From: an uncultured bacterium
GTDB taxonomy: Bacteria; Cyanobacteriota; Vampirovibrionia; Gastranaerophilales; Gastranaerophilaceae
NCBI GenBank assembly: GCA_900554095.1
Contig: USGC01000066.1
Location: 1-8,945, forward strand
DNA: 8,945 bases
Direction of reading: 5' to 3'
The position numbers and the translations under genes are program-made. Numbering within the stretch: the stretch's first letter is position 1; each line of letters begins with the position of its first letter. Under the pieces are notes generated by a model. It was not told where the DNA came from, made no database searches, and worked only from the letters and a program-made list of their open reading frames with translations. Positions 1 through 5,367 of the stretch are shown here, in pieces.

Positions 1-2
1 AA

Positions 3-452
3 GTCGTAAAAGATTGTAAAGATGGTCAGAGTCAATCTGGACCTTGCAAGATAACGTCTACATCGATTTATAGAGTTATACTGAACGATGGTACGCTTTT
101 AAGTTTTAAAATATATGCACCCAGGTGTGATAAGGACTTCAACGCGGGAACCTCAAGGCCTTTGTCAAATGTTTGCGGCTATATAGAAGCGAATATTAGA
201 TATCGCCAAAATAAAAATTATTATGGAAAAAACGTATTTAATTTTTATATGACAAAATACGGGATAATTCCTTATGGAACTTCTGAGGACAAAAATTCAT
301 TTGAGCAAGGATGCAGTGCAAATGGGGATTTAGGAAATTTTACCAAAGATAAATATGTATCTTGTGCCGCATGGGTATTAATTAATGAAAACATGGACTA
401 TTTAAAATGTGAAGGACTTTCATGGAATGGCAAAAAGAAATGTTCGGATTAA
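3..452 (+). CDS. Type IV pilin-like / pseudopilin protein, 3' part (5' end outside the window)
   Basis: The frame is open from the first complete codon (base 3) to the TAA at 450-452, giving about 149 residues with no start in the window. The TTG at 162 is internal, because coding-like sequence continues upstream of it. The visible part is soluble and rich in Gly, Asn, Tyr and Cys. It ends in a cluster where CAAWVLINENMDYLKC is followed by LSWNGKKKC. I associate this ending with the globular domain of prepilin-type (class III signal peptide) proteins in Gastranaerophilales-like genomes, where paired cysteines probably form disulfides outside the cytoplasmic membrane. The diagnostic N-terminal prepilin helix and cleavage site would lie before the window, so the family call is inference from the C-terminal pattern. 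No partner pilus gene is visible. The stop is followed by an in-frame coding-like tail (see 453-533). Confidence 0.62.
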   Translation, partial: VVKDCKDGQSQSGPCKITSTSIYRVILNDGTLLSFKIYAPRCDKDFNAGTSRPLSNVCGYIEANIRYRQNKNYYGKNVFNFYMTKYGIIPYGTSEDKNSFEQGCSANGDLGNFTKDKYVSCAAWVLINENMDYLKCEGLSWNGKKKCSD

Positions 453-533
453 CAAAAGTCAAAGCAATACTACAATGAAAAAGGTGATTTCATTGGAAGG
501 ATGCCTACGGATTCTTCTTATATGTCGTTGTGA
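453..533 (+). other. In-frame coding-like tail after the pilin-like stop, containing a hairpin
   Basis: Reading on in the same frame past the TAA at 450-452 gives 26 more codons ending at TGA 531-533, including YYNEKGDFIGRMPTDSSY, which looks more like real protein than random intergenic translation. Inside it, CAATGAAA (473-480) and TTTCATTG (488-495) form a perfect 8-bp stem with a 7-nt loop. No T-run follows, so it is not a standard intrinsic terminator. The tail could be a remnant of a longer C-terminus, the end of a decayed gene, or chance. No start codon with a ribosome-binding site precedes it. Confidence 0.3.
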
Positions 534-542
534 ATTTGCTTC

Positions 543-595
543 ATTGCACTTGCAATCCTAATTCTGCGACGATATTTCTGTGGTATAATTTTGTT
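543..595 (+). promoter_or_regulatory. Extended -10 promoter giving a probable leaderless mRNA, with upstream palindrome
   Basis: TGG-TATAAT at 581-589 is a full-consensus extended -10 element. The ATG of the TPR gene begins at 596, exactly 6 nt after it, where transcription should start, so the mRNA is probably leaderless. There is no Shine-Dalgarno sequence. The -35 region (about 561-566, ATTCTG) is poor, as is common when the -10 is extended. A perfect inverted repeat, ATTGCA-CT-TGCAAT (543-556), lies at about -53 to -40 and is a candidate operator. No regulator can be named. Confidence 0.68.
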
Positions 596-1498
596 ATGAA
601 AAGAATTATTTTAATGTTTCTTATAGGCTTAATGCTTACAGCGCCTGCAAAAGCCAGCGAGGTTGCAGAAGATTACCTTGATATCGCATCAAGCTATGTT
701 GTAAGCGGCAACTATGCTGTTGCACTGGATTATTTAAACAAAATCCTTATGCTTGAGCCCAATAACCGTGATATTATATCTTTACGCAACGGGTTAAGAC
801 GGTTTCAAAGCGGTAATTCTACTTCTTATGCGACATCAAACAACCCTAAGTTACAGCAGGCCGAGAATTTCAAAAAGAACGGCGACAAATCAAAAGAATT
901 TGAAAGCTTAACATCAGCTGCATCAGGCGGCGGGTATTGGGGGAATATGTTTCTTGGCGGGTTTTACAAAAACAGCGGCGAGTATGCAAAAGCTGTTCCT
1001 TATTACAAAAAAGCGTTAGAAAGTGCGCAAAAGTCCTCAGAACCTCTTTTAATGCTTGGGACTTGCTATTTTCATATGAAGAATTACAACGAGGCGCTGC
1101 CTATCTTGACGCAGTTTATCGCATACAATCAGCAGGAAAGCTATGCCTATGCAATGCGTGCAAGATTGTTTTCTGACATGGGCCGCTTTAACGATGCCGA
1201 AACCGATATAGTTACAGCGATTGCGCTTGAAGATAACCTTGAATACAGGTATCTTGAGGGTGAAATCCTTTACCGCAGAGGAAATTACAAAAAGGCCCAA
1301 AGCTCTCTATCCAAAATCGCTTCACAAATACAAACCTCAGATATTTATAAATATATAGGATTATCTTATTACGCGATGGGAGACTTGAGCAATGCACTTA
1401 TAAACCTTGACAAGGCAATCATTCTCTCTAATGATGATAAAACACTCGTTTCAAAATATAATGAAATAAAATCAAAAATTAATACAACAGGAAATTAA
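596..1498 (+). CDS. Exported TPR-repeat protein
   Basis: 300 residues. It begins with a clear Sec signal peptide: MKR, a hydrophobic core (about residues 4-15) and a PAKA-S type cleavage near residue 20. This supports the ATG at 596 over the in-frame TTG at 530, which would put 22 unlikely residues before the signal peptide and would overlap the promoter. The mature part carries TPR-like helix pairs at about residues 23-57, 117-150, 151-185, 186-219, 220-252 and 253-287, with the usual pattern (small residue at position 8, Y/A at 20, P near 32). A Ser/Asn-rich linker lies at about 70-90. TPR domains are protein-binding scaffolds; the partner is unknown. It is the first gene of a tight operon: the next ATG starts 1 nt after its stop. 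A ribosome-binding site for that gene (AGGA, 1489-1492) lies inside its 3' end, which suggests coupled translation. Confidence 0.85.
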   Translation: MKRIILMFLIGLMLTAPAKASEVAEDYLDIASSYVVSGNYAVALDYLNKILMLEPNNRDIISLRNGLRRFQSGNSTSYATSNNPKLQQAENFKKNGDKSKEFESLTSAASGGGYWGNMFLGGFYKNSGEYAKAVPYYKKALESAQKSSEPLLMLGTCYFHMKNYNEALPILTQFIAYNQQESYAYAMRARLFSDMGRFNDAETDIVTAIALEDNLEYRYLEGEILYRRGNYKKAQSSLSKIASQIQTSDIYKYIGLSYYAMGDLSNALINLDKAIILSNDDKTLVSKYNEIKSKINTTGN

Positions 1499-1499
1499 C

Positions 1500-2474
1500 A
1501 TGGCGAAAAGAAGAAAAAGAAAAGAAAGTTTAATAATGAAACTGGCAAATGCAGTGTTTACACTAGGGCTTTCAGTGGTTATGCTGTATGGGCTTCAATG
1601 CTGGAGCGCCGGAACATCTTTGAAATTTGCACAAATTTCAGATGTCCATTTTTATACAGGCGAGGATAACACATCGTTTAAGCTTCGCGCTGAATCCGCC
1701 AAGCTTCTTGACGACGCGATAGAACAGGTGAACGAGACGCCAAATCTCAATTTTGTAATGTTTAGCGGTGATTTGATTGACAAGCCTTTTGAAAAGGAAT
1801 TGCGCACGTTTTTAGCGCACACAAAAAACCTTCAAATCCCTTGGTATTTTGCTTTTGGTAACCATGATACATGCGTCGGCGGGTATTTGACGCCTGAAGT
1901 TTATATATCCATGGTAAAGGCGCAGAACCCTGATTTCACTTTTGATAAAGCATATTATTCATTTGTGCCTCAAAAGGGTTACAAAGTCATAGTGCTCGAT
2001 TCAATAATACGCGATCATTTGACGTCTAACGGCCGCATTGATGACGAGCAGCTGAAATGGCTCGATAATGAGCTTGATAATTCTAAAAAAGATACAGTAT
2101 TAATCTTTATGCACGTTCCGATTGTCGAACCTTTCGAAAGCGTCGGGCACAGATTGCTTAATGCTGCTGAAGTGCAGGAAGTTATTGAAAAACACAAAAA
2201 CCCTATAGCTGTTTTTCAAGGTCATTACCATGCAGCCATGATAAGGCAGCATGACAATGTTTTGTATGTAAGCACACCATCTCTTGTGTCATATCCCAAT
2301 GCTTTTCGTATAATTACCGTTACAAATCAGCGTAAAAAAGTTGTGTTTAATATAGAATTTAAAGAAACACGCTTGAAAAATATTCAAAAACTTGCAAAAA
2401 TAATGGTATTCGCATCAAAACTTTACAGCGGCGAAGACAAAGATCAAACCGGCGTGTTTGAAATAAAAAAATAA
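1500..2474 (+). CDS. Calcineurin-like metallophosphoesterase, membrane-anchored (Icc/CpdA-like fold)
   Basis: 324 residues. All five blocks of the metallophosphoesterase family are present: D48-x-H50 (ISDVH), G90-D91 (FSGDLID), G120-N-H-D123, H205 (FMHVP) and G241-H-x-H244 (QGHYH). These residues normally hold two metal ions that hydrolyse a phosphoester. The true substrate cannot be read from sequence; cyclic-nucleotide phosphodiesterases of the Icc/CpdA type are the nearest well-known relatives. A Lys/Arg-rich N-terminus (residues 2-9) precedes one hydrophobic segment (about 15-33), then the catalytic domain starts at about 41. This suggests an uncleaved signal anchor with the enzyme outside the cytoplasm. 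The start at 1500 has AGGA at a 7-nt spacing; the ATG at codon 13 (1536) is an alternative. It lies second in the operon, 1 nt after the TPR gene, and 20 nt before the MBL gene. Confidence 0.9.
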   Translation: MAKRRKRKESLIMKLANAVFTLGLSVVMLYGLQCWSAGTSLKFAQISDVHFYTGEDNTSFKLRAESAKLLDDAIEQVNETPNLNFVMFSGDLIDKPFEKELRTFLAHTKNLQIPWYFAFGNHDTCVGGYLTPEVYISMVKAQNPDFTFDKAYYSFVPQKGYKVIVLDSIIRDHLTSNGRIDDEQLKWLDNELDNSKKDTVLIFMHVPIVEPFESVGHRLLNAAEVQEVIEKHKNPIAVFQGHYHAAMIRQHDNVLYVSTPSLVSYPNAFRIITVTNQRKKVVFNIEFKETRLKNIQKLAKIMVFASKLYSGEDKDQTGVFEIKK

Positions 2475-2494
2475 GTAAACCGGAGGTTTAAAAG

Positions 2495-3425
2495 ATGAGT
2501 GAATTTAAAATAAAATTCAGAGGTGTCAGAGGAAGCTATCCGATAGCTGATAAAAGGTTTTTGGGCTATGGCGGAAACACTTCTTGTGTTGAAGTTAACG
2601 TTGGCGGCCATCATCCTTGATGCCGGTACAGGCATGATTACTCTTGGTGATGAATTAATAGAAAAATATATAACCTCGGCTGTCTCAGCAGAGGATCGGA
2701 CGCCTGTTAATGCGACTGTTCTGTTGTCACATATTCACCAAGACCATATACAAGGCTTTACTTTTTTTAGACCCCTGCATGTGCCTTCTACTACCGTGAA
2801 TGTCTTTGGAAACGTGAATTATGACGAAAACTTGTCCGATGAACTTGCAAATCTGCTTTTTGGAAAATCTTTTCCGCTTGATTTGGGCGATATTGCCGGC
2901 AACCTTAATATCAACGATATTAATGAGCCGGATGGAATAATTCTTGGCAAAAATTCGGCACCGATTGTCAAGCGCATTGAAAGCGAAAAAGATGAGGAAC
3001 CCGAAAATGAGGATGATGTATTAATTACATTCTACCGCTCCTACGCCCATCCGCAGGAAGGGGTTTTGATTTATAAAATCAAATATCAAGGCAAAACCCT
3101 TGTTTATGCAACCGATAAAGAAAGTTACCTTGGCGGGGATACGAAACTGACTAATTTTGCCCGCGGCTGTGATGTCTTAATCCATGACGCACAGTATACA
3201 ACAGAAGATTATTTAAGCCCGTTTGTGCCAAAACAAGGTTACGGGCATTCGACTTTTGACATGGCGCTTGAGTGCGCAAAGCAAGCAGCAGCAAAACATT
3301 TGGTATTTTTCCATTTTGACCCTGCATATGATGATGAAAAGTTGGATAGTATTAAAAAGCATTACGAAAATGCCGCACCTAATGTTACTTTGGCTCGCGA
3401 AGGGTTGGAAATTTCTCTTTTATAA
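2495..3425 (+). pseudogene. MBL-fold metallohydrolase, interrupted by a frameshift at about 2610-2618
   Basis: The real start is ATG 2495, with GGAGG at 2482-2486 (8-nt spacing). That frame encodes the conserved N-terminus of this MBL subfamily (FRGVRGSYP, then YGGNTSCVEV) but stops at TGA 2618-2620 after 41 codons. The +1 frame continues at once with IILDAGTGM, which normally follows directly. It then carries every expected metal motif: HIHQDH (codons at 2730-2747), the YAHPQ histidine, YATDKE, LIHDAQY, YGHST and FHFDP, ending at TAA 3423-3425. Repaired, the protein would be about 310 residues, a normal family length. The simplest lesion is loss of one AT from CATATCATC (leaving CATCATC) or one extra C. 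No other damage is visible, so the change is recent, a sequence error, or bypassed by frameshifting. The ATG at 2568 is out of frame with the true N-terminus and is not a credible start. The family hydrolyses phosphodiester-like substrates; the exact substrate is unknown. Confidence 0.85.
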
Positions 3426-3438
3426 TTAAAGAATAAAT

Positions 3439-3993
3439 ATGAAAAAGTCAGCAATATTATTTCTTATATTAACGTCGTTAATGGTTTCCGGTTACAAAAA
3501 GCCGGAATACTATACTATTGATGCCGTGCGTAATGCGTATATTCACAATAATCGCGGGCTGAATTATGTTGCGGAAAGGATGTATTATCCGGCGATTGAG
3601 GAGTTTAAAATCGCAATCAGTCTTAATCCAAACACTCAAGCAACAGCCGTTTATTACAACAATTTAGGCGAAACTTACATGAAAATAGGATACCCTGACT
3701 TGGCTCAGGACTGCTTTGAGCGGGCGCTTAAGCAGTATAGCCTCAATTTGAAGTATTACAAAAATCTCGCAGACTGTTACAAAGCCCGCGGGATTGTCAA
3801 TGCAAAAATTAAGGAAACAAATTTAAACCAAAATCCCCTAAATCTTGTAATGCGCGGGCTTTTGTATGAAAAGAACGGCGAAATTCCGCGGGCAATTACG
3901 ACTCTGGATGAGTTCACAGCGAACGAGCCTGATTTGATTATCACTCCGGCAGTTAAAGAGTATGTCAACGGGCTTGTTCGGGAAAATTTGTAA
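3439..3993 (+). CDS. Small exported TPR protein with a lipobox-like signal lacking its Cys
   Basis: 184 residues. It has a signal peptide of KK plus a hydrophobic stretch (about residues 4-17), ending V16-S-G-Y19. A lipoprotein signal would read V-S-G-Cys here, and the Tyr codon TAC (3493-3495) is one base from TGC, so a lipobox cysteine may have been lost, or signal peptidase I may cut instead. Four TPR-like units follow: about residues 35-66 (ending LNPN), 71-105, 105-135 (degenerate) and 138-165 (ending NEPD). The partner is unknown. It starts 13 nt after the MBL gene with only a weak purine-rich ribosome-binding site (AAAGAA), and it is the last gene before the terminator at 4011-4039. 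It probably shares the transcript that begins near 596. Confidence 0.78.
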   Translation: MKKSAILFLILTSLMVSGYKKPEYYTIDAVRNAYIHNNRGLNYVAERMYYPAIEEFKIAISLNPNTQATAVYYNNLGETYMKIGYPDLAQDCFERALKQYSLNLKYYKNLADCYKARGIVNAKIKETNLNQNPLNLVMRGLLYEKNGEIPRAITTLDEFTANEPDLIITPAVKEYVNGLVRENL

Positions 3994-4010
3994 ATTCAAC
4001 AGCAAAATAT

Positions 4011-4039
4011 CCGGCTCAAATCCCTTGAAGCCGGTTTTT
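4011..4039 (+). terminator. Rho-independent terminator, possibly bidirectional
   Basis: CCGGCT (4011-4016) pairs with AGCCGG (4029-4034). Beyond a one-base bulge, CAA/TTG extends the stem. TTTTT follows at 4035-4039. It lies 17 nt after the stop of the last operon gene. Read on the - strand, the same stem is followed by ATATTTT and lies 22 nt after the stop of the 54-residue gene, so it may serve both converging transcripts. Confidence 0.83.
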
Positions 4040-4060
4040 GCAAATCTGAATCAAAGCTTG

Positions 4061-4225
4061 TTAGACAAGACCTAAAACTTTTTTGTACCAAGAAAATGTT
4101 TCTAATTCTAAGCCGTTAAATGTTGTTTTCAAGCATTGATTTTTAAGATATCTTTCAAATTCATCGTTGAATTTAGATCTTTTTTTAGATGACAATGCAG
4201 CCTTTGATTTAGTTAATGTTTTCAT
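4061..4225 (-). CDS. Small uncharacterised basic protein, 54 residues
   Basis: ATG (complement of 4223-4225) to TAA (complement of 4061-4063). The ribosome-binding region is very good: AGGAG on the - strand (complement of 4235-4239) 9 nt before the ATG, followed by a second AGGA. The product is strongly basic at its N-terminus (seven Lys/Arg in residues 1-18), then has an amphipathic stretch DEFERYLKN and an ending with TFSWYKKVLGLV. There is no signal peptide, membrane segment or cysteine pair, so it is probably cytoplasmic. I do not recognise a family. It diverges from the methyltransferase gene across a 175-bp gap and ends just before the shared terminator. The ribosome-binding site, candidate promoter and terminator together make a real gene likely despite its length. 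A small nucleic-acid-binding or toxin-antitoxin-type protein is conceivable but unsupported. Confidence 0.68.
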   Translation of the reverse strand: MKTLTKSKAALSSKKRSKFNDEFERYLKNQCLKTTFNGLELETFSWYKKVLGLV

Positions 4226-4277
4226 GTAATCCTTCTCCTATTAGTTTTTTACGCAGATCCCTAAAAATATTTTTATT

Positions 4278-4306
4278 ATTATAACGTATATAATTATTAT
4301 TTACTA
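4278..4306 (-). promoter_or_regulatory. Candidate promoter of the 54-residue gene
   Basis: On the - strand a perfect TATAAT (complement of 4278-4283) would start transcription near 4271, about 45 nt before the ATG at 4225. The hexamer 17 bp upstream (complement of 4301-4306, TAGTAA) is a poor -35 and there is no TGn extension. The surrounding DNA is very AT-rich, so the match could be chance. Confidence 0.4.
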
Positions 4307-4357
4307 CACCCGTAAGAATTACTTCTCAAGAATTTCAACTTGGGCGCGGGTCTTGAG

Positions 4358-4375
4358 TGTGTAAATTTTTGTAAC
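4358..4375 (-). promoter_or_regulatory. HLR1-like direct repeat (RpaB-type site) overlapping the methyltransferase -35 region
   Basis: The - strand reads GTTACAAA-AA-TTTACACA. The cyanobacterial HLR1 element is (G/T)TTACA(T/A)(T/A), two bases, then the same octamer again; this site matches 15 of 16 defined positions with the correct 2-nt gap. It lies at about -43 to -26 relative to the presumed start of transcription at 4401, covering the -35 region. RpaB sites in that position act mainly as repressor sites in photosynthetic cyanobacteria. Its function here is inference. Confidence 0.5.
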
Positions 4376-4385
4376 TTTGTTTTTG

Positions 4386-4400
4386 TGCTAATATTTTAAT
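4386..4400 (+). promoter_or_regulatory. Extended -10 promoter, probable leaderless start of the methyltransferase gene
   Basis: TGC-TAATAT (4386-4394) is an extended -10 element. Exactly 6 nt separate it from the ATG at 4401, so the mRNA should begin at or next to the start codon. There is no Shine-Dalgarno sequence upstream. The -35 position (TTTTTG, 4366-4371) is weak and lies inside the HLR1-like site. Confidence 0.62.
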
Positions 4401-5318
4401 ATGATTTTGATAGGAGAAAACGTTCATATAATTTCAAAAAGCGTAAGATCTGCGCTTGAAAGTCGTGATGAAATTTTTATCAATAACCTTATAGAAATTC
4501 AAAAAAACATGGATTATGTGGATTTGAACATAGGGCCGGCGCGAGGGGAATTGTCGGGGGTTTTTGAGTGGCTGGTTCCTTTAGTTGAGAACGCGGGGTT
4601 GAAGATATCTTTTGATACGACAAATTCTGACGAAATGCTGAGCGGCTTGATAGGTGTAAAAAATTCAAACGATTGTTTCATAAACAGTACAAGCCTTGAT
4701 ATGCCGAAATTTGAGGTTCTAACGAATATGGCTGTGAATTACGGTAGCAACCTTGTTGCGCTTACGATGTCAAAGGATACAGGTATTCCAAAAACTTCTG
4801 ACGGAAGGCTTGAGATTGCCTTTGAAATTTATGAAAAATGTATTGAAAAAGGAATAGACACAGAAAAGATTTTCTTTGATCCTTTGGTTTTGCCGGTTTG
4901 CGCGGATCAGCCGCAGGCGCTAGAAAGCCTCAACACAATCAGAATGATTAAAGAAAGTTTTGATCCGCCTGTAAAAACGATTATCGGACTATCAAATATT
5001 TCTAATGGATGTTTAAACGACGTTCGTCCTCTCATCAATAGGGTTTATGCTGTCTTGGCATACGGTGCGGGACTTGATGCGGTGATAATGGATGCTAAAG
5101 ACACTGAGTTGGTGCGGATTTTCAGAATGCTGGAAAGCAATAAACCGCAAGTTGAGGTTGATAATCTGTATTTAACTTTGGCCAAAATGTCTTCGGAGTT
5201 TTCCGATTTCAAAAAAATAGATTATGATGTTGATAACAAAGAACAGGCTTCGATTGTAAAAACAGTAGAGATTTTAACAGGGCAAAAAATTTATTCTCAC
5301 AGCTTTACACGAAACTAG
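4401..5318 (+). CDS. Methyltetrahydrofolate:corrinoid methyltransferase-like protein (AcsE/MetH pterin-binding domain family)
   Basis: 305 residues, a TIM-barrel of the dihydropteroate synthase / methyl-H4folate methyltransferase superfamily. The start MILIGENVH sits where these proteins begin (consensus about MLIIGERIN), supporting ATG 4401. Conserved blocks follow in order: D41-x-N43 (VDLNIG), SFDTT with D72, INSTS with N95, FFDPLV with D160, GLSNIS with N199, and a terminal DAVIMD strand. D72, N95, D160 and N199 correspond to the pterin-binding residues of the acetogen enzyme AcsE, which transfers the methyl group from methyl-H4folate to a corrinoid protein. About 40 residues beyond the barrel (from about 262) form an extension I cannot assign. 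No corrinoid protein or Wood-Ljungdahl gene is present, so the acceptor is unknown and a free-standing role in folate or methionine metabolism is possible. The promoter of the next gene lies in its 3' end. Confidence 0.82.
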   Translation: MILIGENVHIISKSVRSALESRDEIFINNLIEIQKNMDYVDLNIGPARGELSGVFEWLVPLVENAGLKISFDTTNSDEMLSGLIGVKNSNDCFINSTSLDMPKFEVLTNMAVNYGSNLVALTMSKDTGIPKTSDGRLEIAFEIYEKCIEKGIDTEKIFFDPLVLPVCADQPQALESLNTIRMIKESFDPPVKTIIGLSNISNGCLNDVRPLINRVYAVLAYGAGLDAVIMDAKDTELVRIFRMLESNKPQVEVDNLYLTLAKMSSEFSDFKKIDYDVDNKEQASIVKTVEILTGQKIYSHSFTRN

Positions 5319-5332
5319 TTTTTTGCTAAAAT
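5304..5332 (+). promoter_or_regulatory. Promoter of the large TPR gene, embedded in the end of the methyltransferase gene
   Basis: TTTACA (5304-5309, one change from TTGACA), a 17-bp spacer, then TGC-TAAAAT (5324-5332) as an extended -10. This is the most complete promoter on the + strand here. Transcription should start near 5339, giving a leader of about 26 nt. It spans the methyltransferase stop codon at 5316-5318. Confidence 0.7.
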
Positions 5333-5352
5333 ATTGTTGGGTTATTAAGGTT

Positions 5353-5367
5353 AGGAGCGGAAAAATT
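5353..5367 (+). promoter_or_regulatory. Ribosome-binding site pointing to an ATT start codon
   Basis: AGGAG (5353-5357) is followed after 7 nt by ATT AAA AAG at 5365. No ATG or GTG occurs in frame nearby. Starting at ATT gives a textbook signal peptide. The only upstream in-frame candidate, TTG 5323, lies within the -10 region and should not be transcribed from this promoter. Confidence 0.6.

Noticed and set aside
3..20. HLR1-like match (14 of 16) on the - strand at the window start
   Set aside because: It lies inside the pilin-like coding sequence, has two mismatches in the second repeat, and no promoter is nearby.
473..495. Hairpin after the pilin-like gene as an intrinsic terminator
   Set aside because: The stem is AT-rich and is followed by GAAGGATG rather than a run of T.
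530..595. TTG start at 530 for the first TPR gene
   Set aside because: It would place 22 residues before an excellent signal peptide and would lie upstream of the transcription start predicted from TATAAT 584-589.
2568..2609. ATG at 2568 as the real start of the MBL gene
   Set aside because: The same bases read in the other frame give the conserved YGGNTSCVEV segment, preceded by a start with GGAGG at 2482-2486; 2568 has no ribosome-binding site and gives a non-family N-terminus.
5323..5364. TTG 5323 start for the large TPR gene
   Set aside because: It falls within the extended -10 element, has no ribosome-binding site and adds an odd N-terminus before a complete signal peptide.
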